The notes below the pieces were generated by a model. The model was not told the DNA's origin and did not search any database. It worked only from the letters and a program-made list of their open reading frames with translations. DNA of 8,412 bases, from the NCBI GenBank assembly GCA_945889235.1, contig CAMDBK010000120.1, positions 1 to 8,412 on the forward strand. Reading direction: 5' to 3'. Numbering within the stretch: the first letter of the stretch is position 1; every line of letters starts with the position of its first letter. The translations under genes were made by a program, and so were the position numbers. This DNA is from Chitinophaga pinensis. Lineage in GTDB: Bacteria; Bacteroidota; Bacteroidia; SXHM01. Positions 1 to 5,937 of the stretch are shown one piece after another.

Positions 1-2
1 AT

Positions 3-56
3 TTTGTCCACACCGATCGTGAAGCAAGAATTTACGCCTCTGAACTGATAAACTGA
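3..56 (+). CDS. dxr: Probable C-terminal end of 1-deoxy-D-xylulose 5-phosphate reductoisomerase (partial)
   Basis: An open frame enters from the left edge and ends at TGA 54-56, giving FVHTDREARIYASELIN. The pattern of an acidic/polar stretch, 'D-R-E-A-R' and a short hydrophobic tail resembles the extreme C-terminus of Dxr, the second enzyme of the MEP isoprenoid pathway (reductive isomerisation of DXP to MEP). In many Bacteroidota dxr lies directly upstream of rseP, which supports the call. Only 17 residues are visible, so the name rests mainly on the neighbour. The stop is 4 bases before the rseP ATG, so the two are probably co-transcribed. Confidence 0.5.
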   Translation, partial: FVHTDREARIYASELIN

Positions 57-60
57 AAAA

Positions 61-1377
61 ATGGACATTCTCATACAGGCTGCGCAGCTCATACTCAGCC
101 TTTCTATACTTGTAATTCTTCACGAAGGCGGACACTTTCTCCCTGCCAAACTTTTCAAAATGCGCGTGGAAAAATTCTACCTGTTTTTTGATCCCTGGTT
201 CTCGCTTTTTAAAGTAAAGAAAGGTGATACTGAATACGGTATTGGTTGGGTTCCGCTTGGCGGATATGTAAAAATATCTGGAATGATTGACGAGTCTATG
301 GATAAAGAGCAAATGAAATTACCTGCTGAGCCGTGGGAATTTCGCTCTAAACCTGCATGGCAGCGTCTGATTGTTATGATTGGTGGAGTTACAGTGAATG
401 TAATTCTTGGTATCCTGATTTATGCAGCAATGTTATTTGTTTGGGGTGAAGAATATTTGCCTACAAAAAATGCGAAGTATGGAATTGCATGTGATTCTCT
501 TGCGCTGCAAATGGGCTTGAAAGATGGCGACAAGATTCTAAGTGTGGGAAATGTTTACGTAGAAAACTTCAATAAAATTCCAGTTGAGATCATCCTCAAT
601 TCTGCAACATCAGTGCAGGTAGAAAGAGATGGTGAAAAATTGGATGTTCCTGTTTCGGAAGAAATTCATAGCAAATTGATTAAGAGTAAAGACTCTTTTA
701 TTACACCCCGTTTTCCTTGTGCAGTAGACTCGATATTACCCAATGAACCTGCTCAGAAAGCAGGTTTACTTAAAGGAGATAAATTTGTAAGCATTAATGG
801 CCAAGATGCAATATATTTCAATGACCTGACAAAGATCCTTTCCAAGAATAAAGGTAAAACAGTAGAAATTGTTGTAAACAGAAATGGTGAGGTAAAAACC
901 TTATCAGCAGATGTTACTGAAAATGGAAAACTTGGCTTTCAGCACAATTATGAAAAAATATTTGAATTTAATGTTCAAAAGTTTAGCTTATTTGAATCGT
1001 TTCCTGCAGGTATCCGCAAAGGCTACGAGACTTTTCAGAGCTATATCAAACAGATGAAGATTCTGTTTACAGTAAAGGATGCACACGAATCAATCGGAAG
1101 TTTTATTTCCATCGGAAAAGCTTACGGAAAAACCTGGGACTGGCAACGATTTTGGGGCATTACGGCCTTTCTTTCTATTGTTCTTGCAATTATGAATATC
1201 CTTCCAATTCCTGCATTGGATGGCGGACACGTAATGTTCCTGCTTTATGAAATGATCACCGGCAAAAAGCCTGGTGACAAATTTATGGAGTATGCGCAGA
1301 TAGTTGGAATGGTGTTGTTATTGTCGCTAATGGTTTTTGCATTAGGCAATGACATCTTCAAACTGTTTACTGAGTAA
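61..1377 (+). CDS. rseP: Site-2 intramembrane zinc metalloprotease RseP (M50B family)
   Basis: A 438-residue inner-membrane protease of the site-2 protease family, which cuts membrane-anchored substrates such as anti-sigma factors and remnant signal peptides. The first hydrophobic segment (about residues 8-22) runs into the zinc motif HEGGH at 21-25 (HExxH; HELGH is more usual). Two PDZ domains follow, at about 135-200 (with 'GLKDGDKILSV') and 220-290 (with 'GLLKGDKFVSING'). A membrane segment lies near 104-128. The second catalytic motif, NILPIPALDGGH at 379-390, supplies the third zinc ligand D387, and a final membrane segment covers about 411-430. Length and domain order are normal and the key residues are present, so the enzyme should be active. 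It starts 4 bases after the probable dxr stop, without a clear Shine-Dalgarno sequence. Its TAA directly abuts the thiL stop on the other strand. Its substrate in this organism cannot be inferred. Confidence 0.95.
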   Translation: MDILIQAAQLILSLSILVILHEGGHFLPAKLFKMRVEKFYLFFDPWFSLFKVKKGDTEYGIGWVPLGGYVKISGMIDESMDKEQMKLPAEPWEFRSKPAWQRLIVMIGGVTVNVILGILIYAAMLFVWGEEYLPTKNAKYGIACDSLALQMGLKDGDKILSVGNVYVENFNKIPVEIILNSATSVQVERDGEKLDVPVSEEIHSKLIKSKDSFITPRFPCAVDSILPNEPAQKAGLLKGDKFVSINGQDAIYFNDLTKILSKNKGKTVEIVVNRNGEVKTLSADVTENGKLGFQHNYEKIFEFNVQKFSLFESFPAGIRKGYETFQSYIKQMKILFTVKDAHESIGSFISIGKAYGKTWDWQRFWGITAFLSIVLAIMNILPIPALDGGHVMFLLYEMITGKKPGDKFMEYAQIVGMVLLLSLMVFALGNDIFKLFTE

Positions 1378-2427
1378 TTATTCTCTGTTCTGTAACGCAT
1401 CCCAGCCCTGAGCCTGCAAAGGAATAAACTGTTCTGCTTTTGTAACTAAATTACTTCCTGCATCTTTTTCTGTGATGTGGCCTATTATAGTAATAGCAGT
1501 ATTATCTTTCACCTTATCGTGATCTTTCAGGTCAATGGTGAAAAGCAATTCGTAATCTTCACCGCCACTTAATGCACACATGGTAGGATCAAGATTAAAA
1601 TCAAGAGCAGTATTGTGAACCAATAAATCAATCGGAATTTTTTCTTCATAAACAGCACAGCCAACTTTTGATTCTTCGCAAATGTGGAGCAACTCTGAAG
1701 AAAGTCCGTCTGAAATATCAATCATGGAAGTTGGCTGAACATTCAGTTTTTTCAGTAGTTCAATAATATCTTTTCGTGCTTCGGGTTTCAGTTGGCGTTC
1801 CAGAATGTAGTCATGCCCTGCAATATCGGGTTGTATTTTCGGGTTTTCAAGGAAAATACGTTTCTCTCTTTCCAACACTTGCAAGCCAAGATAAGCCGCT
1901 CCCAGGTCACCGGTTACACAAATCAGATCATTCACTTTTGCACCTGAACGAAATACAGCTTTGTCTTTTTCAACTTCACCGATTGCAGTAACTGAAATAA
2001 CAAAACCGGATGGGGAAGTAGTAGTGTCACCACCTACCACATCAACTTTGTATTTTTCACATGCAAGGTAAACACCTGCATAAAATTCTTCCAGTGCTTC
2101 CAGCGAAAAACGATTAGAAACAGCAATAGAAATCAATATCTGTTTTGGTATTGCATTCATTGCATACACATCAGAAACATTTACCACCACTGACTTATAG
2201 CCAAGGTGTTTGAGCGGAGTGTAGGACAGATCAAAGTGCACACCTTCCACGAGCATGTCGGTGGTTGTTACTACTTGCTTGTCCTTAAAATCAAGCACAG
2301 CAGCATCATCACCAACGCCTTTTACAGAGGAAGGATTTTTGAGTTCAATGGTTTGCGTAAGGTGTTTTATCAATCCGAACTCGCCAAGTGTGCTGAGTTC
2401 GGTGCGGTTGTTTGCGTTTTCTAACAT
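1378..2427 (-). CDS. thiL: Thiamine-monophosphate kinase ThiL
   Basis: A 349-residue cytoplasmic enzyme that phosphorylates thiamine monophosphate to thiamine diphosphate with ATP, the last step of cofactor synthesis. It belongs to the PurM/AIR-synthase-like superfamily. Family motifs are in order: GDDAAVL (39-45), DMLVEGVHF (57-65), NVSDVYAMNA (83-92), VGGDTT (131-136), GDLG (173-176), MIDISDGL (235-242) and SGGEDYEL (287-294). The acidic residues in these blocks bind Mg and phosphate. Length is typical and the opening 'NRTELSTLGEFGLI' is the usual Bacteroidota form, so the ATG at 2427 is well supported. The gene converges on rseP with no spacing between the stop codons (TAA and TTA side by side). 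A small ORF ends 3 bases upstream and probably shares its transcript. No other thiamine genes and no TPP riboswitch are visible. Confidence 0.96.
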   Translation of the reverse strand: MLENANNRTELSTLGEFGLIKHLTQTIELKNPSSVKGVGDDAAVLDFKDKQVVTTTDMLVEGVHFDLSYTPLKHLGYKSVVVNVSDVYAMNAIPKQILISIAVSNRFSLEALEEFYAGVYLACEKYKVDVVGGDTTTSPSGFVISVTAIGEVEKDKAVFRSGAKVNDLICVTGDLGAAYLGLQVLEREKRIFLENPKIQPDIAGHDYILERQLKPEARKDIIELLKKLNVQPTSMIDISDGLSSELLHICEESKVGCAVYEEKIPIDLLVHNTALDFNLDPTMCALSGGEDYELLFTIDLKDHDKVKDNTAITIIGHITEKDAGSNLVTKAEQFIPLQAQGWDALQNRE

Positions 2428-2430
2428 AAT

Positions 2431-2586
2431 TTAAAGTGACTTCAAAAAAGAAGAGAGTGTTTGCTTTTTAATTTTCCCTTCGCTGATTTTTCTTACTTCC
2501 GAAAAAGAGGTTTGTAAATCAGTTTTTATTTTTATAATCTGTGCGTTTTTACGCATATCGTTTTTATGTTGACTGGAAAATCTCAT
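2431..2586 (-). CDS. Small ORF directly upstream of thiL, unknown function
   Basis: Reading the minus strand from ATG at 2586 gives 51 codons ending at TAA 2433-2431, only 3 bases before the thiL ATG. A second in-frame ATG at 2556 (codon 11) gives a 41-residue form, MRKNAQIIKIKTDLQTS and onward. The later start has an A-rich lead-in and suits the promoter-like TACTTTTG at 2598-2591, which would put the transcript start almost on the first ATG. The predicted protein is basic and hydrophilic, with no signal or membrane segment. The part 'SFSEVRKISEGKIKKQTL' followed by 'SSFLKSL' looks like a short amphipathic helical tail of the sort seen in small antitoxin-like or regulatory proteins, but I do not recognise the family. 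An in-frame TGA lies just upstream of the first ATG. It may be a real gene or a chance ORF in the thiL leader; the tight junction favours translation. Confidence 0.4.
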   Translation of the reverse strand: MRFSSQHKNDMRKNAQIIKIKTDLQTSFSEVRKISEGKIKKQTLSSFLKSL

Positions 2587-2590
2587 GCCT

Positions 2591-2639
2591 CAAAAGTATT
2601 AATAATGCCGCAACCGTTTAAGAAATTATTCTACTTTTG
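2591..2639. promoter_or_regulatory. Divergent pair of Bacteroidota -7-like elements
   Basis: The 8-base word TACTTTTG fits the Bacteroidota -7 consensus TAnnTTTG. It occurs on the minus strand (2598-2591, toward the small ORF and thiL) and on the plus strand (2632-2639, toward the secreted-protein gene), making an inverted pair 33 bases apart. The plus copy would start a transcript near 2645, about 15 bases before the ATG at 2660. The minus copy would start one near 2585, almost on the first ATG of the small ORF. I see no good TTTG -33 box at the proper distance for either copy, so both are tentative. Confidence 0.4.
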
Positions 2640-2659
2640 GTCAACCAAAAATCAAAATC

Positions 2660-3673
2660 ATGAAAAAACTTTTTTACCTCGTAACATTTTTTCTTGTTGC
2701 TAATTTCTCTATTGCTCAGGCTCCGCCTGAAGCTTTCAATTACCAGGCTGTTGCAAGAGATAATGCAGGAAATATTCTTGTGAATCAGAACGTGAGTTTT
2801 AGAATGAGTATTTTAAAAACTACAATAACAGGAACTGTTGTTTATTCCGAACTTCATTTTGTAACTACTGACCAATATGGAATGGTAGCCCTTGCGATTG
2901 GAACAGGATTAGTTACAAGTGGGGTTTTTGCAGATATTGATTGGGCTACCGACAGCTATTTCTTTAAAACTGAGTTTGACCAAAATGGGGGTGGCAATTT
3001 TCAAGTTATGGGAACTACACAATTGCTTTCTGTGCCTTATGCATTACATGCTAAAACAGTAGATGAACATTTTGACCCTCAATTTCCAGATGGATTTGAT
3101 GGGGTTTCAATTTTTATTAATGGAACATATACCGTTCCTACAGGAAAAAATTTAATACTTAATACAAAAACCAGATCTCGACACTCTTGGATTTTTAGCC
3201 CCAATAGAATGATAAAACTTGGCAGTGATACTCTTTGGGGAAATTGGCATTTTATTCCAGAAAATGCTGTTATAACTTCCCCTTCTAACAATGGTCTTAG
3301 TAATCCTGAATCTATAACAGGTTTATTATTTGATAAAAAAACAACCTTTGTTTCTATTTCCACTCAAACTAATTATTTAGTGCCAGTTGGAAAAAAATTA
3401 TACCTTTTTTTGCCATCTTGGGGAGATTGGGATTGTGATTTTTATCCAGGGTATTTTAGAATTAATGGAAATAATTACATTGCTGAACCAAGCGGTTTTA
3501 ATGGTAATATAGAGACTCGAAGGAGTGAAGAAAACTTAAGATTAATAATTCTACCAGCAGGTTCTACTATTGAATATGTAGATAATCCTGATTTTGTTAC
3601 TTACGGACAATCGCTTTGCGGGACAAGTGTATATTCATTACCCCAAAGAGTTTTTACAGGGTATTTGAAATAG
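2660..3673 (+). CDS. Secreted protein: Bacteroidota N-terminal module plus two repeated beta-rich domains
   Basis: A 337-residue protein with a clear signal peptide: MKK, a hydrophobic core to about residue 17, then 'SIAQ', probably cut after Ala19. Residues 24-135 (from 'AFNYQAVARDNAGN' to 'TTQLLSVPYALHAKT') are a module seen at the N-terminus of many secreted Bacteroidota proteins, in front of varied C-terminal domains. Here the C-terminal part looks like two copies of one unit. Unit 1 runs from YTVPTGKNLIL (157-167) to ITGLLFD (219-225). Unit 2 runs from YLVPVGKKLYL (239-249) to FTGYLK (332-337) and is about 30 residues longer. Unit 2 holds the only two cysteines, C259 and C320, which could form a disulfide. 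No lipobox, catalytic motif or type IX sorting domain is visible; the chain ends with the second unit. A binding or adhesive surface role is a guess. The coding sequence is AT-rich and converges on the HEPN-like gene, 6 bases away. Confidence 0.85.
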   Translation: MKKLFYLVTFFLVANFSIAQAPPEAFNYQAVARDNAGNILVNQNVSFRMSILKTTITGTVVYSELHFVTTDQYGMVALAIGTGLVTSGVFADIDWATDSYFFKTEFDQNGGGNFQVMGTTQLLSVPYALHAKTVDEHFDPQFPDGFDGVSIFINGTYTVPTGKNLILNTKTRSRHSWIFSPNRMIKLGSDTLWGNWHFIPENAVITSPSNNGLSNPESITGLLFDKKTTFVSISTQTNYLVPVGKKLYLFLPSWGDWDCDFYPGYFRINGNNYIAEPSGFNGNIETRRSEENLRLIILPAGSTIEYVDNPDFVTYGQSLCGTSVYSLPQRVFTGYLK

Positions 3674-3679
3674 GATTTA

Positions 3680-4222
3680 TTATCTGTTTTGTTGTTCTAT
3701 CTTTTGTCTGTTTACTTCATATGCAAATGCATGAATGAATTTTCCAAAGTCAACTATATGTATTGAGAATTTTATGTAATCTTTTTTTTGAAGCGGACTT
3801 ATAACATGAAGTTTGCGCAACACTTTTATAAAAGAATTTTCCTTTTTCATTCTCCAATCCTCCATTACTAAATCTTCATTTTCAAAATAAAATTTACCAT
3901 GCGCAATTGAATTTCTTATTCTTCTGCATAATTTTTTACTTAAAGTATTATCATTTTCTTGCTCAATAATTTTAAATTTTTCAATACTTATTTTCTTGTA
4001 ATTAATTTTAACTTCTCTCTCTTTTATATATACAAATAATAAAGAAGCAGACATTAACAAGAATGCCTTATTCAATGGCTTTCTGCTTTCATCAGGATAT
4101 TTGTCTTTAAATTTTTCTGCCCATAATTCACGAAGTGTTTTCGTTGTATTTTCTTTTTTATCAGTTTCAAAAATCCATTCAATTGTAAGAAGACCATCCG
4201 ATACCAAGTTCCAATCTGTCAT
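3680..4222 (-). CDS. HEPN-like protein with R-x4-H motif, possible RNase
   Basis: A 180-residue, mostly helical, basic protein without signal peptide; residues about 52-66 (KAFLLMSASLLFVYI) form a hydrophobic helix more likely buried than membrane-spanning. Residues 99-110 read CRRIRNSIAHGK. The core R103-N-S-I-A-H108 is the R-x4-H signature of HEPN domains, a superfamily that includes many metal-independent RNases of toxin-antitoxin, abortive-infection and CRISPR systems, and also inactive binding domains. 'FYFENEDLVMEDW' follows, similar to the 'IAHG then strand' layout of HEPN proteins annotated from plasmid and phage-defence contexts. No nucleotidyltransferase (MNT) or other antitoxin partner lies beside it. 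It is very AT-rich: by hand, 14 G/C of 60 bases at 3901-3960, against 25 of 60 at 1801-1860 in thiL. This, with its isolated position, suggests horizontal acquisition. The HEPN call rests on the motif and helical character only. Confidence 0.6.
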   Translation of the reverse strand: MTDWNLVSDGLLTIEWIFETDKKENTTKTLRELWAEKFKDKYPDESRKPLNKAFLLMSASLLFVYIKEREVKINYKKISIEKFKIIEQENDNTLSKKLCRRIRNSIAHGKFYFENEDLVMEDWRMKKENSFIKVLRKLHVISPLQKKDYIKFSIHIVDFGKFIHAFAYEVNRQKIEQQNR

Positions 4223-4276
4223 ATTTTAAATTTAGTGGTAATCCGAAATATACAAAAAATATCAAAGTTCTATCCG

Positions 4277-4284
4277 TAAATTCG
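4277..4284 (+). promoter_or_regulatory. Weak -7-like element upstream of gmk
   Basis: TAAATTCG matches TAnnTTTG at all but one defined position and lies 20 bases before the GTG start, in the 82-base divergent gap between the HEPN-like gene and gmk. A matching -33 box is not evident. On the opposite strand, TATATTTC (4251-4244) is a similarly imperfect candidate for the HEPN-like gene, ending 21 bases before its ATG. Confidence 0.25.
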
Positions 4285-4304
4285 CCAACGCAAAATAAAT
4301 CTCT

Positions 4305-4889
4305 GTGTCAAATTCCGGTAAACTCATCATTTTTTCAGCTCCTTCAGGCGCAGGAAAAACAACGCTGGTTCATCACCTGCTCGGAATTTCGGCTCTCAAT
4401 CTTGCATTCTCGGTTTCTGCTACCAGCCGCGCAAAACGCGATTACGAAACAAACGGAAAAGATTATTTTTTTCTTTCAGCAGATGAATTCAAAAGAAAAA
4501 TTGGAAACAATGAATTTCTGGAATGGGAAGAAGTTTATGTAAATCAATTTTATGGAACCCTGAAAGCAGAAGTAGATTTGCTTTTGAGTTTGGGTAAAAA
4601 TGTAATTTTTGATATTGATGTGGAAGGTGGTTTAAACCTGAAAAAAACATATGGCAGTAAAGCTTTAGGAGTTTTTGTAATGCCGCCCTCAGTAAAGCAT
4701 CTGGAAGAGCGGCTTCACGCACGTTCCAGTGAAACCGAAGAAAGCCTGAAAAAGCGTTTAGATAAAGCCGTTGCTGAACTGGATTATGCTCCACAGTTTG
4801 ATAAAGTTTTAATAAATGACAACCTGGAAACTGCAAAGAAAGAAGCAGAAAAACTGGTTTCTGAATTTTTAGGAATAACTCTTGGCTAA
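4305..4889 (+). CDS. gmk: Guanylate kinase
   Basis: A 194-residue cytoplasmic enzyme that transfers phosphate from ATP to GMP, giving GDP for nucleotide and (p)ppGpp pools. The P-loop is SAPSGAGKTT (11-20). The GMP-binding region holds SATSR (38-42; usually SATTR), GKDYFF (51-56) and 'FLEWEEVYVNQFYGT' (71-85). 'VIFDIDVEGG' (100-109) follows, and the lid arginines are in 'ERLHARSSETEESLKKRL'. The length is normal. The start is GTG at 4305: an in-frame TAA lies at 4296-4298, no in-frame ATG lies between it and the P-loop, and the residues before the P-loop fit the family. There is no clear Shine-Dalgarno sequence. Its last 8 bases overlap nadD, so the two genes form an operon. The yicC-type gene that often precedes gmk in Bacteroidota is not here; the HEPN-like gene faces away in that place. 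Confidence 0.96.
   Translation: MSNSGKLIIFSAPSGAGKTTLVHHLLGISALNLAFSVSATSRAKRDYETNGKDYFFLSADEFKRKIGNNEFLEWEEVYVNQFYGTLKAEVDLLLSLGKNVIFDIDVEGGLNLKKTYGSKALGVFVMPPSVKHLEERLHARSSETEESLKKRLDKAVAELDYAPQFDKVLINDNLETAKKEAEKLVSEFLGITLG
4871..4874 (+). promoter_or_regulatory. Shine-Dalgarno-like AGGA that supports the nadD TTG start
   Basis: AGGA inside the end of gmk lies 7 bases before the TTG at 4882. An in-frame TAA at 4876-4878 rules out an earlier start and no ATG precedes the HIGH motif, so this site and the TTG together fix the nadD start. Such a clear Shine-Dalgarno sequence is unusual beside the other genes in the window. Confidence 0.55.
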
Positions 4890-5469
4890 AGAAAAAAAAA
4901 TCGGTCTGTTTTTTGGTTCGTTCAACCCCATACACATTGGGCATTTGGTTATTGCCGGCCACATGCGTGAGTTTACTGATTTGAATGAGATATGGTTTGT
5001 GGTTTCGCCTCACAACCCGCTTAAAAAGAAAGAAAGTCTTTTGGCTGATATCCACCGTTTGCGCTTAGTGAGCGAAGCTATTGCTTTTAAAAATGGTTTC
5101 AAGGCAAGTACTATTGAGTTCAAACTTCCGCAACCCAATTACACCATTGATACACTCGCTTATTTGCACGAAAAATTCCCGACCCACAAATTTGTATTGA
5201 TAATGGGAACCGACAACCTGCAAAACTTCGCTAAATGGAAAAACTATGAGCAACTACTTGCAGGATACAGCATTTACGCTTACAAACGCCCTGGTTTTGA
5301 AGGAGGGAAATTCGCAACACACCCTTCAGTAAAAATTACGGATGCCCCTTTAATGGAAATCTCGTCCAGCTTTATAAGACAAGCAATTAAAGATAAAAAA
5401 GACGTAAGTTATTTGATGGCACCTGCTGTTTGGCAGTACGTGAAGGAAATGCACTTTTATGAAAAGTAA
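4882..5469 (+). CDS. nadD: Nicotinate-nucleotide adenylyltransferase NadD
   Basis: A 195-residue cytoplasmic enzyme that joins nicotinate mononucleotide to the AMP part of ATP, forming deamido-NAD in NAD synthesis. The nucleotidyltransferase motifs are present: GSFNPIHIGH at 12-21 (the (H/T)xGH ATP site, H18 and H21), 'WFVVSPHNPLKKK' at 38-50, 'LIMGTDN' at 106-112, and ISSSFIR at 160-166 (the ISSTxIR motif, with Ser for Thr). Its length is normal for the family. Translation starts at TTG 4882, overlapping gmk by 8 bases; the reasons are given at the AGGA site. gmk and nadD are probably translationally coupled, a pairing that is common in Bacteroidota. No convincing terminator follows before the rpsT promoter at 5480. 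Confidence 0.96.
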   Translation: MAKEKKIGLFFGSFNPIHIGHLVIAGHMREFTDLNEIWFVVSPHNPLKKKESLLADIHRLRLVSEAIAFKNGFKASTIEFKLPQPNYTIDTLAYLHEKFPTHKFVLIMGTDNLQNFAKWKNYEQLLAGYSIYAYKRPGFEGGKFATHPSVKITDAPLMEISSSFIRQAIKDKKDVSYLMAPAVWQYVKEMHFYEK

Positions 5470-5479
5470 GCAGCTACTG

Positions 5480-5509
5480 TTTGCTTTCTTCAAAATGTTT
5501 CTATATTTG
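5480..5509 (+). promoter_or_regulatory. rpsT promoter of Bacteroidota type
   Basis: TTTG at 5480-5483 is followed, after 18 bases, by TATATTTG at 5502-5509. This matches the -33 TTTG and -7 TAnnTTTG consensus of the Bacteroidota primary sigma factor with near-ideal spacing. The transcript would begin near 5514-5517, leaving a leader of about 90 bases before the rpsT ATG. It is the best promoter in the window. Confidence 0.7.
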
Positions 5510-5512
5510 CAG

Positions 5513-5534
5513 CCCCTTTGGAAAAAAGAAGGGG
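5513..5534 (+). promoter_or_regulatory. Hairpin at the start of the rpsT leader
   Basis: CCCCTT (5513-5518) pairs with AAGGGG (5529-5534), six base pairs including four G-C, with a possible U-G pair extending it at 5519/5528, around an A-rich loop. It begins at or next to the predicted transcript start. It could stabilise the 5' end of the mRNA or take part in ribosomal-protein control. A terminator role for nadD is less likely, since no T-run follows the stem. Confidence 0.5.
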
Positions 5535-5590
5535 TTATTGGTTAATAGTTATTAGAAAAAACAATTAACAAATAACGATTAACAAATAAC
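5534..5590 (+). repeat. Tandem 13-mer plus inverted copy in the rpsT leader
   Basis: ATTAACAAATAAC occurs twice in tandem (5564-5576 and 5578-5590, period 14). Upstream, GTTATTGGTTAAT (5534-5546) is its reverse complement with one mismatch, so the 5' arm can pair at 12 of 13 positions with either downstream copy. The two hairpins exclude each other. This may be a leader switch, or only an AT-rich intergenic repeat of the microsatellite type common in these genomes. The second copy ends 15 bases before the rpsT ATG. Confidence 0.7.
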
Positions 5591-5605
5591 TTTTTTAAAA
5601 ACACA

Positions 5606-5860
5606 ATGGCAAATCATAAATCATCGGTAAAGCGTATCAGATCTAACGAAGCGAAACACCTGACCAACAAATATCAGGAGAAATCAACCCGCACAGTTAT
5701 TAAAAAGCTGAGAACAACAACTGACAAGAAAGAAGCGATTGCTTTACTTCCTAAAGTAAAATCTATGCTGGATAAACTGGCTAAGAAGAACGTAATTCAT
5801 AAAAATAAAGCATCTAACCTGAAGTCAAAACTGACTAAAACGGTTGCTGCTCTGAAATAA
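5606..5860 (+). CDS. rpsT: 30S ribosomal protein S20
   Basis: An 84-residue, strongly basic, all-helical protein that binds 16S rRNA early in assembly of the small subunit. The opening MANHKSSVKRIRSNEAKHLTN is the standard S20 start, including the basic 'KSSxKRIR' rRNA-binding part. The later 'KSMLDKLAKKNVIHKNKASNLKSKL' matches the conserved C-terminal helix pattern, with the usual N-K-A/K-S-L region. Length is normal. The gene is monocistronic: it has its own promoter (5480-5509), a structured leader of about 90 bases and a strong terminator (5882-5914). In E. coli S20 represses its own translation; whether the leader structures here do something similar is inference. Confidence 0.97.
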   Translation: MANHKSSVKRIRSNEAKHLTNKYQEKSTRTVIKKLRTTTDKKEAIALLPKVKSMLDKLAKKNVIHKNKASNLKSKLTKTVAALK

Positions 5861-5881
5861 TTTATTTCAGTTGTTAAACAT

Positions 5882-5914
5882 AAAAAGCCTCTTGCCAAAA
5901 GCGAGGGGCTTTTT
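5882..5914 (+). terminator. Strong intrinsic terminator after rpsT
   Basis: AAAAAGCCTCTTGC (5882-5895) pairs with GCGAGGGGCTTTTT (5901-5914) over 14 base pairs, including two G-U pairs, around a CAAAA loop. The 3' arm ends in five T, with another T-run at 5917-5921. The A-run at the left edge would give a T-run on the other strand, so it could work in both directions. It lies 21 bases after the rpsT stop and separates rpsT from radC. Confidence 0.92.
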
Positions 5915-5937
5915 AATTTTTATACTTTAGTCGCGTC

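Noticed and set aside
3079..3363. Minus-strand ORF of 94 codons inside the secreted-protein gene
   Set aside because: It is antisense to a gene with a clear signal peptide and known N-terminal module, and has no recognisable features.
3680..4222. Complete HEPN/MNT toxin-antitoxin pair
   Set aside because: No nucleotidyltransferase motif (GSxAxG with paired Asp) occurs in either neighbour; the convergent secreted protein is not a plausible antitoxin.
4489..5055. Minus-strand ORF of 188 codons opposite gmk and nadD
   Set aside because: It lies wholly antisense to two well-supported enzymes, is rich in Leu, Phe and His as expected of an antisense frame, and shows no known motif.
5468..5490. 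Terminator after nadD (AAGCA / TGCTT arms)
   Set aside because: The stem is only 5 base pairs, lacks a proper T-run and overlaps the -33 box of the rpsT promoter.
5564..5590. CRISPR-like tandem repeat
   Set aside because: The repeats are 13 bases with a 1-base gap, so there are no spacers, and no cas genes are in the window.
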